The notes: a model not told the origin generated them from the sequence alone. A stretch of DNA of 64,000 nucleotides from Siderastrea radians (GCA_964017195.1 OZ024887.1:59535311-59599310); one strand, 5' to 3'; shown: positions 43,977 through 57,563, counted from the first letter of the stretch. Translations and numbers: made by a program.

Positions 43977-45342
43977 TTCTACTTGGAACTGTTATTTCCC
44001 CGTGTTTGACTGTGGTACAAACATCAAAACATTATTCATTTGCTCAGCGAAGCCCGTCCCTTCACTTTCCACATGATGGCCCTTGGAATTTCCGGGTGGT
44101 ATACCGCTGACACCACCAACAAGTAACAACATAGGCATGCAATCCGTGCAAAGACAGTTGGACGAGCTTGTGGCAAAATCACAAACACGGCTTTTTGTAG
44201 ACTGCTAAAGAGTTTCTTTCTTCTGTCATTTTCTCTCGTCATATCGATGCGAAAATCGAGATGTGGCTTGCAAATGGGACATAAGGAGCCAACGAAAAGC
44301 TTCCTATTCGCAATTTTAAGGGGACAGACTCTTAACTACAGATCTGGAGTTGTTGCTAAGGGATTTTGTGGATGGCATTTTGTCATACGCTGTTTTGCAG
44401 TGTTTTGTGTCGCCAGATTGGTGAACATCTGAATTTTAGGAATTGACTTTGCGCGTGTGTAGCTAGTGCCAGTCCCCAAGCGTGCGTTAAAAAGAAAAAT
44501 CCCTAAAACTCGGAGGAAAGGAGGTAGAGTTCCGATTTTTTGGCAAATCGGACATAATTCAGCCTTCTTTATAATCTGACGTAGGCAATTACTCTTATTA
44601 CAAAGAAAAGGAAAACTACAGTACAAAATGTATAAATATACGTACAAATGACGTCATAACTTCTATAATAACGTGATTTTCAAGAAATCGATACGTCAAG
44701 TTTTGTATCTTGATAATCGTTAAACATTGGCACTGTTTTCAACTAAATGCTGTTTGAGTTTTTGGGCATTTATCTGTGCAGGTCACGTGGCCTACCAAAT
44801 ATGGTTGTGACTCGAATATCTTGTACACCTCTCCTATGGCGCAAACAAGGCGAAGCAGCTTATCTGTTGAAGTTAGGGTTTCCAAGATCAGTGATGATGA
44901 TTGGGAAGTTCCCATAGCATTAATATGGTAGTTAAGAGTCTCCCCCCTTAACGTTCGTTCCATCCTTTCTCGGCTGCCGCGTTCCAGGTATACTGATAAG
45001 TCACTTCCAGCCGAGTAGCCCCCGGTCAAACCCCTGGCATTAGCAATTTTGACTAAATGAAAATTTTCTACGGTGAGAACAGATAAGCTGTTCCGAATAG
45101 CCCACGGCACAGTAAAAAACGAAGTCAGTTTATTCAAATGTAGGCGCATTTAGATGCTACAAGGCTCAGGGAAGTCTCATTTCTAGGCTTTGTTCCAGTG
45201 ACCTTTCGTATTAGTATGTATTGCCATGTCATATAGTGTCCTCCTAGGACATTGTTAATTACAGTTTGTTACGTTTCTGCTGGATACGTTTTGGCCGAAA
45301 CAAACCCACAGTTTTGTAACGTCAAAGTCACGAGGCGTTCAC

Positions 45343-45860
45343 ATGTCCCGAGGTAGCAGTAATGCCCAATCCCGGGAAAGGAAACTGGACAAATGCCCCA
45401 TTATTACCCAGAGGTAGGATCTACTAAAAATAAATGATGCATTAGATGGGCGTTTTCTCGAAATGGTCAACTTGTTTGGATAACGTAGCAAAATTAAAGG
45501 ACGTCAATTATTGGACACCAAATTGAATGTGGCTCAACATGAACACTTTTCTTCTCATTGCCATCATAATCTCTTGTAACCAGCCACAAGAGGAATGACC
45601 ACCAACAGTGCCTCTCTTTCTTTTAGGACAGCAAAACGAGAAGCGAAACACGTGAGCATGCTCGTAACCTACGAATACGACTGCCTCTCATCGCTACCGG
45701 AACGCCCCAAGCTGCGGAGAACTTTTGCCCAAGAAAGCTATTCACCAAGATGCGCGAGCAAGAAAAACTGATGGTCGGAGGATATACGAGTAAGAGTAAG
45801 AACACATCCTCATTCACGCTCTCTCCTACTTTCTTAGCACCCAACATTTTGATGGTGTAA
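45343..45860 (+). CDS. Candidate short two-exon gene upstream of and divergent from DOCK, uncertain
   Basis: ATG at 45343 opens a reading segment MSRGSSNAQSRERKLDKC.. ending CAGAG before a GTAGGA donor (45414). A good acceptor (pyrimidine tract, TTTTAG) at 45626 starts a second open segment. Joined in phase it reads TAKREAKHVSMLVTYEYDCL and stops near 45763. Another frame of the same exon stays open for 78 codons to 45860 and has a strong GTAAGA donor at 45785. The two frames cannot both be right, so the model is tentative. I do not recognise the product. The start lies 1.4 kb from the DOCK start on the other strand. Confidence 0.25.
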
Positions 45861-46165
45861 TACTTAACGCGCTGTAGATATCTGAGTGGCTTATTCTAAT
45901 GGCCATTTACAACAATTTGAACAGCCTAACTGTCGTGCTAGAATAGCCAGTAAACAGATTCCGCGATGGGAAGCAGGTCAAAAAAAATTCGGCGAGCAAA
46001 GAGAGCTGAGCGCTGACTGGGGAAGAGGAAAAGGGGGCCTCTCATTAGTGCGCGCTCGGTTCACTTTGTTCACCAATTTTCCCAACCACGGCTCTTGTTT
46101 ACAGGTTACTGCCGTGCTTGTTTTGTACGCTCCAACTTTCATCAGTATATGTCGTCGTTTTTTTT

Positions 46166-46169
<4 letters not shown>

Positions 46170-46213
<44 letters not shown>
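46170..46213. repeat. (GT)n microsatellite
   Basis: About 22 GT units after a run of 13 T. From 46214 to 47880 I see no gene, RNA or element that I can support. Confidence 0.95.
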
Positions 46214-46214
<1 letters not shown>

Positions 46215-47910
46215 TAAAACATGCGATTATTATCTATTTTAAAAACTGCACTACTGTACAAAAGATATAACTTGGTTGAAATAGTTGAGCAAGTTAGCCT
46301 TTTTGGTGTCAGAAGCGCGCAAGGTAAAACATAAAAGAGTCAAATTTCAACAACGATACTGTAGAAAACTCAGCCTTATATCTTTCATTTGAAGGGAAAA
46401 ACGACGTTTATAATAACGTTTATATAACATAATAAACAGTGCCACACAGCAAGTATTGTTCATCCGCCCACTTGAGAATATTTATGAGCTGTTGAATAAA
46501 ACAATCCTAACGGAATTCATAAACTCAACAAAAGGCCACAATACAGTAATGCAGGTGAACATTTTATATTTTATACACGGCTAAGCATTTCTGTCACGAA
46601 GCGATAAACGTAACCGTCTAAATTTATGGCGTCGCCGTACGAACTTTGTAATGACCGATTTGTTACTAATACGGGACTAACAAGCAGGCCGCCTGGCAAC
46701 TATAGACCATGCAATTTAATTTTGAATTAGTTTGAAGCAAAAAGTAGTCTTTTTATTTCACTAAACTGTAATGGCCGCCTGCTGTTGTAGCAAAAATGAG
46801 TTTAAAAAGGGGTTCAACAGTATAGTATCGCATGTCCATTTAAAAAAAACCTCTTTTAACTAACCTTAGCTGATCCACGAAACATCAGTCAACTGAAAAG
46901 GCAACCAAACTACGCTATTAAAGGTAGGTTCTTTCATAATTTTCTTGCATGTTAACCATTTTTAATTTAATAATAGCCATTTTCTGACATCATCGGATAT
47001 CGGAAAATCACTTTAGACACAGCAAGCAAACGAGCCTCACTCAGCAAGAGGGTTATAGTACTTTTGAAAAACAACTCGCCATTTTTTTCAGCAAAAATGC
47101 ACGCTACTTGTTTCAAGAAAAATCAAATACAATTCGCCGAAAACTTTAATTACATCCTGCGCAACGTGACAATTTGTCTACAGAATGTCATGTTTTGCAA
47201 ATAGACGCAAACCTTTGCCGAAAAATGACAACTTGTGCAAGCTTTGCTCCTAAGCAAGTCAGTAAACAGCTGCTTCTAGAAAACGACCCGCCGAGAAATG
47301 ATTAATAGCTTCTTCAAAGGTCGCAGTAATGCACGCGTGGGTTACAAAAGAAATCTTCAAATTTCGTACAAAGCCGGTAGGATGACAATATGGGCACCAG
47401 TTGACTTGTTCATATACCCACGTTGTGAATCGGGTGTTAAATTAAGTAGGATGTAAATTTATTTGTGGCAACAAATATTTGACACTTCCGAACGGTTTGT
47501 TGATCTAGAATCTATGAAAAGTAAATCTGGAAAATTCTGGCAAGATCACCGCCAATGAGAGCACAATTAGAGGTGAAAAATAATAACCGGAAAATAAAGC
47601 ACAACCGAGGTGATGTGGATGTCAACTGAACAGCAAGGTTGCTAGAATTTTTTCTAATATTAGTCTTGAGTTTTCAGTTAAATCTGACTTTACTCGAAAA
47701 CTTTTTTATTTTAGCTGAAGCTTGAAGCGCAACTAAGATGCAAGGCGGAATTTAATGCCGTTTGCCTTAAGCCAGCTGTATAGTGAACGGGTAAGTAAAA
47801 GGAACCAGTGATGCCGGAAGAATTTGCTTGCGTGTGGCCTTAGTCTATATTACTTATGTTTTTTATGGGCACAAATCACATAAATTACAAAATACGTGGG
47901 GGCTGAAAAC

Positions 47911-47951
47911 CCATCTGACGGAGTATTAGCCGAAACGTCGTGGTTAGTGCA
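47911..47951 (+). ncRNA. Degenerate hammerhead-like motif
   Basis: CTGACGG (47915-47921) and GAAACGTC (47932-47939) are spaced as in the other motifs and CCAT/GTGG can form helix I. The core reads CTGACGG where CTGACGA is needed, so the conserved A9 is lost and cleavage is unlikely. Confidence 0.35.
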
Positions 47952-48412
47952 AAGTCAGACAACAGACCGTGTAATGACGGCGAAACCGGATTAATCAAAA
48001 CTTATCAGTAAACCTTTATGAGGGCAAGCAATCTCAGTAAGAAAAACAACAGACAGTAAAGACAGTAAAGGGACAAGAGAGCACCCGGAAGCAATCCTTC
48101 CTTTCTCCCCGCAGTTATGGACAGTCCAACGAGTGTCCAAGCCGTAGACGAATTTGTGCGAGCTCGTCAAATAGTCATTACATAGCTTAAATTAAGCTCG
48201 CCGCACACAAACCGATTTTCTTTTGGCCTTCGCAAAATCTTCACATGTCGGCTAATGTGCGTCGAATTCAGCCAACAGTTGAGAAGCTTAGGACTTGACG
48301 GGTAACATCTGAAAGTGCTAGTGAAAAGTCTTTTATTATTGGACCTTCTCCGCGCCTAGTTTGCGACGGACCAAGATAATTTGTCAGGGTTCGCGCGCGT
48401 TGCAACCAGTAA

Positions 48413-48976
48413 GGGGCCGATTATATGAGCCGGGCTGGCCCGGTTTAGGGCTGGCCCGGTTTAGGGCTGGCTCGGTGTACCGAGATGACTGCTTAGCCCG
48501 GTATTACATGAGGCGAACCAGCCCGCCTGCGGCTAAATTTAGAAGCTGTCGTGTGAAAAGAAGGCCGGCTACATCAAAGAGCATGAACCAAGGGTTTTTA
48601 TTTTCGCCAATTCATTATTTTGGCGTATTAGTTTCAGTTTTACTTAGCTTTATCGTCTGATAAACCTTTATGTGTTATATAGAAAGAGAAATATCGATCT
48701 TCTTGTGAGCCATTTTGCTCTGAAGCGAAATTTAGTGACGAGAAAGCGGTTGTCCTGGCTAGCAGGGCTGGCCCGGCAATCGCGATTACATGGTAAATTT
48801 TCAGCCCGGCTAGCCGAGATCCCGGCATCGCGATGCCGGGATCCCAGCTAGCCGGGCTGAGATTTTTCCATGCCATCGCAAAGTTGATTTTTAATATGTT
48901 TCACAGACTTGCCAAGATCCCGGCAAACCGAGCCAGCCCGACTAACCGGGCCAGCCCGCCTCATGTAATCGGCCCC
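48413..48976. mobile_element. TAA-flanked MITE with GGGGCCGATTA ends
   Basis: TAA at 48410-48412 and 48977-48979. GGGGCCGATTATATGAG and the inverse CTCATGTAATCGGCCCC enclose GC-rich repeats of GGCTGGCCCGG and CCGGGATCCC. Similar in target and first bases to the element at 35998-36397 (PIF/Harbinger-type). Confidence 0.8.
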
Positions 48977-49866
48977 TAAGAAAGCGTTATTGCAGTCACG
49001 TATATAGTCATATAGTCACATATATAGTAAGTACTTTCCAGTCGGTTTCATCTGAAGGGTAAGTGCTGGTGTGCAAGAGGAAAGCGTAGTTTTGTAGGTT
49101 TGTTCAAAACACATACAAATTAACTTAAAAATCTTACTTGAAACTGGTATTAACTGATTGAAAAATTTTCCATCCTTGAGTAGCAGTGATTATAAAGTTG
49201 GTCTTGTGATTAGCAAGATCATAATTCTGACACTTTTTGATCAGAAAGAAGCCATTTTCGGCTTCTGTAAAGCTGCCCAATGCGCTTGGGGGGGGGGGGG
49301 GGGGTGGGATGCGCTGTTGGGATAACTTAACGTGCTGTTTCCTTCCTCCCAGCCATGCAATCCAATACAGTTTGATCTTCCTAAGCGATAACAGACCTAT
49401 CTTGTTGCTTTGGGATAAAAAACTACTCCATGTATACGTACTCAGGCTACTTGACGTATGGTTTGGGCCTAATTTGCATAAAATCTGCCCTTAAGTCATA
49501 ACCCCTGGAGAACTTGCCGAAAAACTACCGAACTTGGCAACTGTGCAAAACCTGATGACTCTAACTCAGTTTTGACTTCAAGTGTCAATCATTTGGGTCA
49601 CGTGACCAACTCGTGACCTGAGTTGAGGCTATCAAGTTCTAAATGGGTGCCAAGTTTGAGAGCTTTTCAGCAAACGTCCCCAAACGTATGATCAGTTGAG
49701 TAGATTTTATGCAAATTAGGCTCTAACCATGCCTTAATTAAGTGGCCTGAGCATAAGGATTGTTTTTCGGGAAGGTGAAAAAGGGATGCCACTTTTAAAC
49801 CTAAATTGAAACCAGTTTTATCAATATCCCTATATTACCAATGAATTCGAATAATTCGTTCGTTAA

Positions 49867-50775
49867 TCCTATTCAGACCGGGCTTTTTTCGACCTTCTGG
49901 GACCGGGGGGGGGGCTTCAGAAGCCCCCCTACGTAACTTTAAAACCGCTTACGCTATGGCCACCAAGTTTGCACAGGATAGTGTACGCGCTAATTCTAAC
50001 CAGCACAGATACTGTGATGTCACTGTGACGTGTATGACGTCATTATGACATCATTTGTTTCTCAATGTCTCACTTAGAAGCTCTAAAGCAATAAATTTAC
50101 TGAATACTGTGCCTGAAGGAGTAAAAATACTTTTCTGGGGTATAAAGGGCATCAATAATATATTTTCTGAATGTATATTTTTGGAACACATGAAATTTTG
50201 CAGATAAAGTTCATATTAGAGATGAAATGGTCATTTTGGTGTCCGCCATCTTGGATCCGCCATCTTGGATCTGCCATCTTGAATTTCTTTAAATTCATCT
50301 GCTTCATTTAATAAACAAGAAAATGAAGCCAGTTGATTGTAAAAAGTTTATTTAATTAGTTAACGATGTCATACACTTGAAATGTATGGCGAATAGTGAA
50401 TTTTTAGCGAGAAATCACCTTTTCTACCAGTTAAGTCCGCCATCTTGGATTTTCACTTTTTAAATTTCACGTTTTCCTCAAATTAGCACTAAATTCCTTT
50501 TTTTAGTGAGCGGTTATTCCTAAATGATAAACTGTTGCTACAATTAATGTAAAAAATACTAATTCGATTAGAAAATGTTAAAATAGCAGCGATTAAAGTG
50601 AGCAACGTCAACGTCAAGTTTGTTGGACAAAAGACACCCATGCCAAAATGTTCCCAGTTAAATTTTAGGAAAAGTCACAAAATTTAGTGGAACTAGCATA
50701 AACGGTTAAGAAATTACGCAACTTCAAAGTTGAGGCCGGCCTCAAAAGCCCCCCCCCCCCCCGGTCTGAATAGGG
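49867..50775. mobile_element. TTAA-flanked element with YCCTATTCAGACCGGG ends
   Basis: TTAA at 49863-49866 and 50776-50779. The ends TCCTATTCAGACCGGG and CCCGGTCTGAATAGGG are inverses with a G run/C run just inside. GCCATCTTGGAT is repeated internally at 50248-50280 and 50450. No transposase frame. Resembles the element at 62388-63089. Confidence 0.75.
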
Positions 50776-51227
50776 TTAATATCTATATACATAAAATTTA
50801 TTAGTCCTTTTAGTTTCCACCACAAACAGTTAAAAATAATTGTTTTAAGAATGACGATACAAACTGTTTTCGTACACTTGTAGGTACAATGAAATATGAT
50901 AAAGTTTTGTGCCCACCGCACGTACTGTTTTTAAGATAGACCCCCCTCTCACTTTTACACTAAACAATAGATGACCCAGCCCTTAATATACCTGAGATAT
51001 GTAAACTGTAAACTGAGTTTTAACGAGTAAGTAGGTCTTGTGCAAGGGCGGAAAAACGGGCATAAAGGTGGCGCTACACGGCACGATTCGCAACGACGTT
51101 TTTATCAGTTAGCACAACATTGTTGCGCTAAAAATTGTCTTTGCGAATCGTCCAGTGCAACTTCACCTTAATTAAGTCACGATTGGTTTTACTTCCGATT
51201 GGTTGAAAAGACACGCATATTCTCTTC

Positions 51228-51327
51228 AATGGTTCTTATATGTTTCTCAGTGATACAAGTTAGGAGAAATTGTGATATTGTGAGGAGAAGATGGATGCTG
51301 GTGACTATTGGTGCTTAGAGCCGGTTA
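51228..51327. mobile_element. Fragment of CCCTTTAAGCCC-family MITE
   Basis: Ends GGTGACTATTGGTGCTTAGAG and contains AAGTTAGGAGAAATTGTGAT as in the right half of the copy at 25724-26213. A similar fragment lies at 36822-36950. Confidence 0.4.
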
Positions 51328-51961
51328 AATAGGACATCCTCGTTATCGAACACATGCCCTGTTCTAGCTTTTTTGGGTAAGGGTAAAACGCAAGGGTAAA
51401 GAAGACAATAGCTGCACTGGCGGATTTTCACAGCGTGCGAGATCTGAGTCACCTGTTACATTGCTTTCTTATTCCACCTCCGTTTTCTTGCACTCTGAGA
51501 GACTTAACGATATCGATCATAGCTAGGACAGTTACGTCAAGTTGTCTGTTGTACTAAACGTTAATTGCTAGTTATATGCCTTTACGTAAAGCTCGGTTTT
51601 CCAGCTGGCCGCCCCAGAGCCGGAAATTCAAATGATTTTAATTTAACAAATTTGCATTTATTCGTACACTGAAGGCTTTACTGGTGTCATCGAGGGGAAA
51701 AAAATTAAATGCTTGATAGATTTTTACTTCTGAGTGTGGATATCCTGGTGCCTCTATAGTTTTAAATTTCTTTCAATATTTCTTAGTTTGGGCCATTAAC
51801 GTGGCGCCAAATTAAACAGCAAATGCGGGAACATATGTAAATTTTTCATTTCGTCCCATGAATATCACTTATCCATTTTGACACAGGCAGTTTTGCCTCC
51901 GGGAAGCACCCTTTTCTCATCTTATTTCACACGCCATACGACTTATCAAGAATTATCGAAT

Positions 51962-52031
51962 TTATTTAAATTCCGCCCCATAGGAAAGAAGTGGGATTAT
52001 TTAAATTCCGCCCCATAGGAAAGAAGTGGGA
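51962..52031. repeat. Exact 35-base tandem duplication
   Basis: The 35 bases starting TTATTTAAATTCCGCCCC occur twice back to back without a mismatch. From 51330 to 54220 I see no other gene or element that I can support; the sequence is AT-rich and mostly unique. Confidence 0.9.
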
Positions 52032-54229
52032 TGTATTCCACTGCGATTAGCTTTTAAGTTTTATTTAACTTTCCTCTAAATGTTAAATAGCCAATCATAA
52101 GAAATGCGGTTAGAGCCAAGCTGTTAAGCTAGTCAAAACAAACAGACAATGAGGCATCAACGGCTCTTACAAATGCATTTTTACGTAAACACACTCAGCA
52201 GCTTAGGTCGGTCTGACTAATGGCTCCCGGCAATGCGAACCTGTATGTCATTGAACTCTTTCCGAATTTGCTCTAGTGCCAAAGTGTCGAATTGGCGAGA
52301 GGAACTTGTACAATTTCTATCTGACTAAAATTTGATCGCCACAGAAAAGTACAGCTCGGCAGAGAAGTTTGGCGAAGGCCAAGGGACCGCATTCGTAGGA
52401 AGAAATTCAACTGAGTAACAAAAACATAGAGTTATCACCGCGCGACCATTTTCTAAAGAGAAGATCACTTTTGAAAGCCACGGGTGGTATGTAGAATCAA
52501 TACTTCTCGATACACTGTAACTTCAACCTTTTCCAGCTTCTAAAAATTCTGCTTCTCTGGCAAAAGCTAGCTAAGCATGTACTCTCCTATGCCATAGCTA
52601 CATGACACCAAGAATTGCGTTTAAGACCAACATAAAAAGAGTAATTAAATTTAAAAGTTATCTTTTCAAAACATCGTTAATAAAACGCTAAAGTTCGGCT
52701 AAAATATTCAGCAGGTTTCAATTGTTATCGCTTTGCGTATAGGAGAGAATAGCATGAAAAACACGATAATTAAAGATCAATTCTGTGATGTCGATAACGA
52801 TAAATCTAGACAGTATACGAGAAAACCGTCATGTTTCTTTAATAGTAAGAGAAAGCAGCTAGTTTGGCTTACCGTATCTTATATGTACGCCACATTGACG
52901 ACGGTTTGTTTTTCTCTAGACATCAGTAAATAACTGTTTTCAAGGGGTGAGTTTATTTCCTTCGCGTTTTGGCTGCTGAATTAACGGTGCGGCCAGGATC
53001 AAAAGTTTGAGCTTTGTACTTCAGGCGGGAGAAAACTGGTCGGACATTTAATTAAGAAAAAAAAACACCAAAATTCGTCCCCTAGAAATTATTCAAAGTT
53101 AATGTACATGTCTTAATTCAAGCAGGTTTACAGTTAGAATTTAAACTGAAAAAAAACACAGAGAACACGCGAAATTGATAATACCTGGCGACAGGCGCTT
53201 AGGAAATACAGGGTTTACATTTTGTAAAATGAACAAGTTAGACTACTACGCACGCTTTGATTGGCCAAAACCATTTATCATGACATTATAGAAATATAAA
53301 ATACTTTGAGCTCTTATTTCTTAAAACGTGGTTTTCATCAGCACAATCAGGGATACGTGTCCCTGCCTTTAAGTCACTAAGCACGGACTTAATCACAAGG
53401 AGATAGGAGTAGGGAGAGTCTCAAATTTCTTTTTTCATTTAGTAAAAGCAAGCGAAGAACGAGACAAATGATAGGTTCGAAAAGTTACTGTCAAACAACA
53501 CGTCCTACAACATTTGAAACCAATAATACTGAATTTGAGGAAACTACTGGAAAAGGTTCAAATAGACATAAGATGTTTAGGAAACTGCTTTCTTAAAAAT
53601 TATCCGAGACAAACATAGCATCACCTGACACTAGAGCGTCTTAAGCATAAGCGAACTGCAAAAGAACAAGAAAAACTGATGTATTTGTTTTCTTGTGCTT
53701 AATTGTGCTTATGCTCATGCCGCGATTATCGATGTTGCAGGTATTAGCAACTCTGCCCACGACAAATAAGTCGTCGCGTGATGGTGCAAAAATTAGAAGC
53801 GTCGTCTTATTTTCACAACATGAAAATTAGATGATTCCTTCCTTGTGCCCTGACTGTATTGCAACAACGTCGGCTTCTCAGTGTCCGCAGCTCAAGTTTT
53901 TTCCCCCAAACTTCCTTTCGTCTAACCATGACGCTATATATGGAAACGCGGAAAGCGTTTCCTATTAAAATGAATACCGCGCGGAGAAAATGAGAAGAAA
54001 TTTCCGATTGAGTTATCCATCAAGTTGGAGAAGTCGATAGATTTAAATACGGGTCTTGGAAGTATTGACAGATTCAGAAGATCTAAATAAAAGGATTAAG
54101 TTTTGACCAAATAACAGGACCTAATTAGCTTATGCCATGCTTACCATACGCAACTGTTTAAACCCCGGTAAGACAAATTCTTAATTTCTGAGAGAATACT
54201 GACTTTTCTTGACTGTGAATAAGTCCGCA

Positions 54230-54362
54230 ATGTACGGTGGCGCCAAATTGTTTTTGACTTTTTTCATCCTCTTTGCCGAGGCCACGATCTCAGCTTTGTC
54301 GCACAAAACCCATGCATGTTCGAATTGACTCGGACAAGCTGGTTATGCATGGGAGTTGCGAA
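54230..54362 (+). pseudogene. Signal-peptide-like first exon with an in-frame stop
   Basis: ATG at 54230 starts MYGGAKLFLTFFILFAEATI followed by a small-residue stretch, a typical secretory signal. The frame meets TGA at 54326 and would otherwise run to a strong GTAAGT donor at 54363. It may be a decayed exon or chance; no downstream exon was found. Confidence 0.2.
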
Positions 54363-55963
54363 GTAAGTACGTCGAGTTGCGTTTATTGCAGCCCCGTGCG
54401 GCCCGAGTTCCTCTTGTGTATAATTTCTGATGTGCTTATATCGTGGCTAAGTAAACGCAGCACTGCAACTCAAATAAAAGCCTGCCAAACTGCAAATCAC
54501 AAAATGGCGCATTCGAAGCAAAATTAAATATTTCCTAGCAAGTCGAGATCGAATACAAACACTTCACAGTCCGGGAGAGGTTCTCCCATGATACGCTATT
54601 GTGGTATGTGCCGCTGTCTATGCATGGTACAGGTGAGGTTTTTAGAGGTAAGGGAGCACACCCCTAACCACAACTTCACAGAGTACCCCCCGGGCTTCAC
54701 AGAGGTGTACATCGTTCAGCGAAACGCGCCGTCGTTTTAGGCTATAGCATTAGCCTTAAAAATGACGCCATGGGCTAAAAAGGCAATCTTGGACTCAGGA
54801 ACACATTCAAGTCTGTTCTGTAAGCTTTCACAATGATCGCCACTTTGACTACGATCAAAATCAGAGACAATCAGGCTCAGAAAGAAGATAGAAAAGAGAA
54901 GTGCTGCATTTGCACACTTTTTAAAGTTAGTTTTATTCTTTTAAAACTAGTTGTTTTGCTGCCTAAGTTTTGGTGCACCTCTGTCGTAGGGTAAAAAAAT
55001 AAGCCCCTCGACCCATTTTTTGCTGGACTCTTCTTTGGAGACACCAAAAACAGATAACCGTGGTGGACGCCCATGAAAGTTAGTGCTCTAGTTCTCCTTA
55101 GATGAGAAAGGAAATTAAAGTGCACTGTTTTGAATTTAGCTTTTTCGGCCGGAATTAGCAATGCCAGGGAACATCTTGTAGCCATGTATCAAACACGTGA
55201 GGTTCGTGCATTCTCTGTTTTTGAATTTCCTTATCGTTGTCGACGTTTAATTCTCCCCCGCCACACACGAATAAAGACACAACTTGCACGCCTTTTGGCC
55301 AAGAGAGAAGTTTATTCAAAGTATATAGACCCAAATAAAAGAAAAAAGTCTAAAAAATAAACCTCTCTGCCACCCAATAGATGCAACGATAGTAATGAAT
55401 AGGGTGGGTGGGAAAAGATCAACGTCTTGCTAGTAGAGATACAATTGAACAATGAACACGTACACCGGATCTACTCAAATATAATCTAAGACTATGGGTG
55501 TGTCTGCAGTGGCAATTAATCTCATTACGCAGGTCACCCAAAGAGGAAAAATTCCCCCTGCTATGCACGAATGAAGGCACAACTTGCCTTTTGGCCAAGA
55601 GAGAAGTTTATTCAAAGTATATAGACCCGAAGAAACGAGAACAGTCTAAAAATAGCCCCCCCCCCGGCCGCCAAACCCACCAAAAGACAAACTGTGTGAA
55701 ACGATACAAAGAAAACAAGAACGAAACGACTAAAATGAAAAGTTACAAATGGAGAAGTGCATATGGAAGGTGGCTGGTCTTGCTAGTAGAGCTACAATTG
55801 AACAACGAACACGTACACCGGAATTACTCAAATCAAGAGAGGATAAAGGGGTAAGAGAGTTAATCCCCCTAATCCCTCTCAAGTTATTTTTAGAAGGTGT
55901 CGAATTCACGCGGATAATGTTACCTTGTGCGTCGCGAGTTTCGTGGAGGAGGAATCCATAAAC

Positions 55964-56165
55964 ATGGCGGGGATTGTCGAATGCGAAATGAGAATAGCGT
56001 TGTTTATTCTTTTTTCAATTTTTACATGGATCAATCGGCATCAAGGAAAAGAAATGGGTTGAAGATTCAACTGCGGGAGCAAAGCGGAACAAACAAAGTT
56101 TAGTTTTATTTTCTGGAGATGATTTAGAGCGCGAGGAAAACGTTGAAATCCAGATGTCCATATAA
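55964..56165 (+). pseudogene. Decayed frame at left end of the transposon
   Basis: ATG at 55964 begins MAGIVECEMRIALFILFSIF and stops at 56062. Shifting frame just before the stop gives VEDSTAGAKRNKQSLVLFSG and an acidic tail to a stop at 56165. The two halves join across one frame change, suggesting a broken transposon gene. Product unknown. Confidence 0.3.
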
Positions 56166-56989
56166 AAACCGACCTTATCGAAAACTAAATTGTAACTTGT
56201 ATTGCTTTTGCTTTTAGCTAGATCGCCCTGGCCGAGGAAATATTCCACGAAGGTCACACGTTTTTCAACAGAATGATTCTAAGTCATTCTATGAGACTTT
56301 ACCTTAGGAGTAACTGATGAGGTTCACTGAAGAACCGAAACTCGAGTCTTGCTTGAAAAATAACACAACTTATTCACGAGAACCATCCTTGAGTTTTTCT
56401 AACCAGCATTTTAATTGCTGCGGATTTAACAAATGGAGGTTTAGAAAATCGCTTACGATTTACAAACAGACCTTACAGGAAGATGAAATAATAACCTCTT
56501 TCAGAATTGCTAAGCGCAATTAAACTGCTGGAGATGTATCCGTTGGATGCTAGTAACGCCACAAGACAATGGAGGTGCAATGTTTTAAAACTCCAAGCAA
56601 TTCTATTTCTGGAACCACAACCATTAAAGAGGAGTTAAAACGACAGCGCAAGAAGCCGTAGCTTCCACATGATAAAAGGAGACTGCAATAGTCTCAGAAT
56701 ATCTTGGATCCTTTAGACACTCTATACGACATCTGCGATAAAGAAAGTTACATGTCTTGCACATAACCGCAAGCAAACATCTAATCACGGGCTTAGAAAC
56801 TTGGCATCTTTCAGGGAACATCACTCTTTTAAGCGGCCTTAAGCAGGAATCTTGCAATTAATCTGAGCCCAAAAAAGCTAACTAACTGTCAAAGAGCTAG
56901 CACACACAACGGCACAAAGACTTGAAACGGCTCTAAGAACGTAACATAAAACCCTCTAAACAGTCTATATCACAGCTTGAGTGTGCCCT

Positions 56990-57563
56990 CCAGGCACAGG
57001 GCGCAGAGGAGTCATGTTTGACCGTAATGCTAGCTCAATTCATCGCGCAAATCGATCTTGTAATTCAAAACAATGAACGTGACTGAACAAAGCGTCATGC
57101 TATCGTGTTACGCGTCTGATGAGTGGTCCTTGCATCGAGTTACTCTTTACTGTTTGTCGGCTGTTAGTGACTTGATACGCCCACAGTAATTGCTGTATGC
57201 GGTTTTTGTGTTGCGGATAGAATTTCACCTAGCCTGTTCCAGGCGTTCAGATAGTGGAGTGCGAGCGAAAAATAAAGCGAACGAAAGAGCGGGAAAAAAC
57301 GAGCGGAGACTGGGGAAGGCGACGTTCCCTCGTCCTCTTCCCCAGTCTTCCCTCGTTTTTTTCCCGCTCTTTCGCTCGCTTTCTTTTTCGCTCGCACCTA
57401 TCTGAACGCCTGGAACAGGCTAAATTTCACCAGACGCGTAACACGATAGCGTGAAGCTCTGTTCAGTCACGTCCGTTGTTTTGAATTACAAGATCGATTT
57501 GCCCGATGAATCGAGCTAGCATTACGGTCAAACATGACTCCTCTGCGCCCTGTGTCCAGGTCA
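56990..57563. repeat. Long palindrome inside the transposon
   Basis: Left arm 56990-57118 (CACAGGGCGCAGAGGAGTCA, then TTTGACCGTAATGCTAGCTC and on to GTTACGCGTCTG) is inverted at 57431-57563 with a few differences. The spacer contains a MITE (57230-57422) and about 100 bases of single-copy sequence. Confidence 0.85.
57230..57422. mobile_element. Nearly complete palindromic MITE with 9-base target duplication
   Basis: AATTTCACC is duplicated exactly at 57221-57229 and 57423-57431. TAGCCTGTTCCAGGCGTTCA and its inverse are the ends, and pairing continues for about 80 bases per arm. The 9-base duplication and TAGCCTG ends match the 55 bp hairpin at 35320, so both are probably moved by the same Mutator-like transposase. 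Confidence 0.85.

Noticed and set aside
44739..45149. 136-codon minus-strand open frame
   Set aside because: No recognisable domain, no splice context and ordinary composition for chance; could not be supported as a gene.
48118..48192. Short ATG frame MDSPTSVQAVDEFVRARQ after an acceptor-like CCCCGCAG
   Set aside because: Only 24 codons, with no partner exon found; chance is the simpler explanation.
57164..57454. Overlapping basic frames on both strands
   Set aside because: They fall in the palindromic MITE, whose two arms make mirrored open frames.
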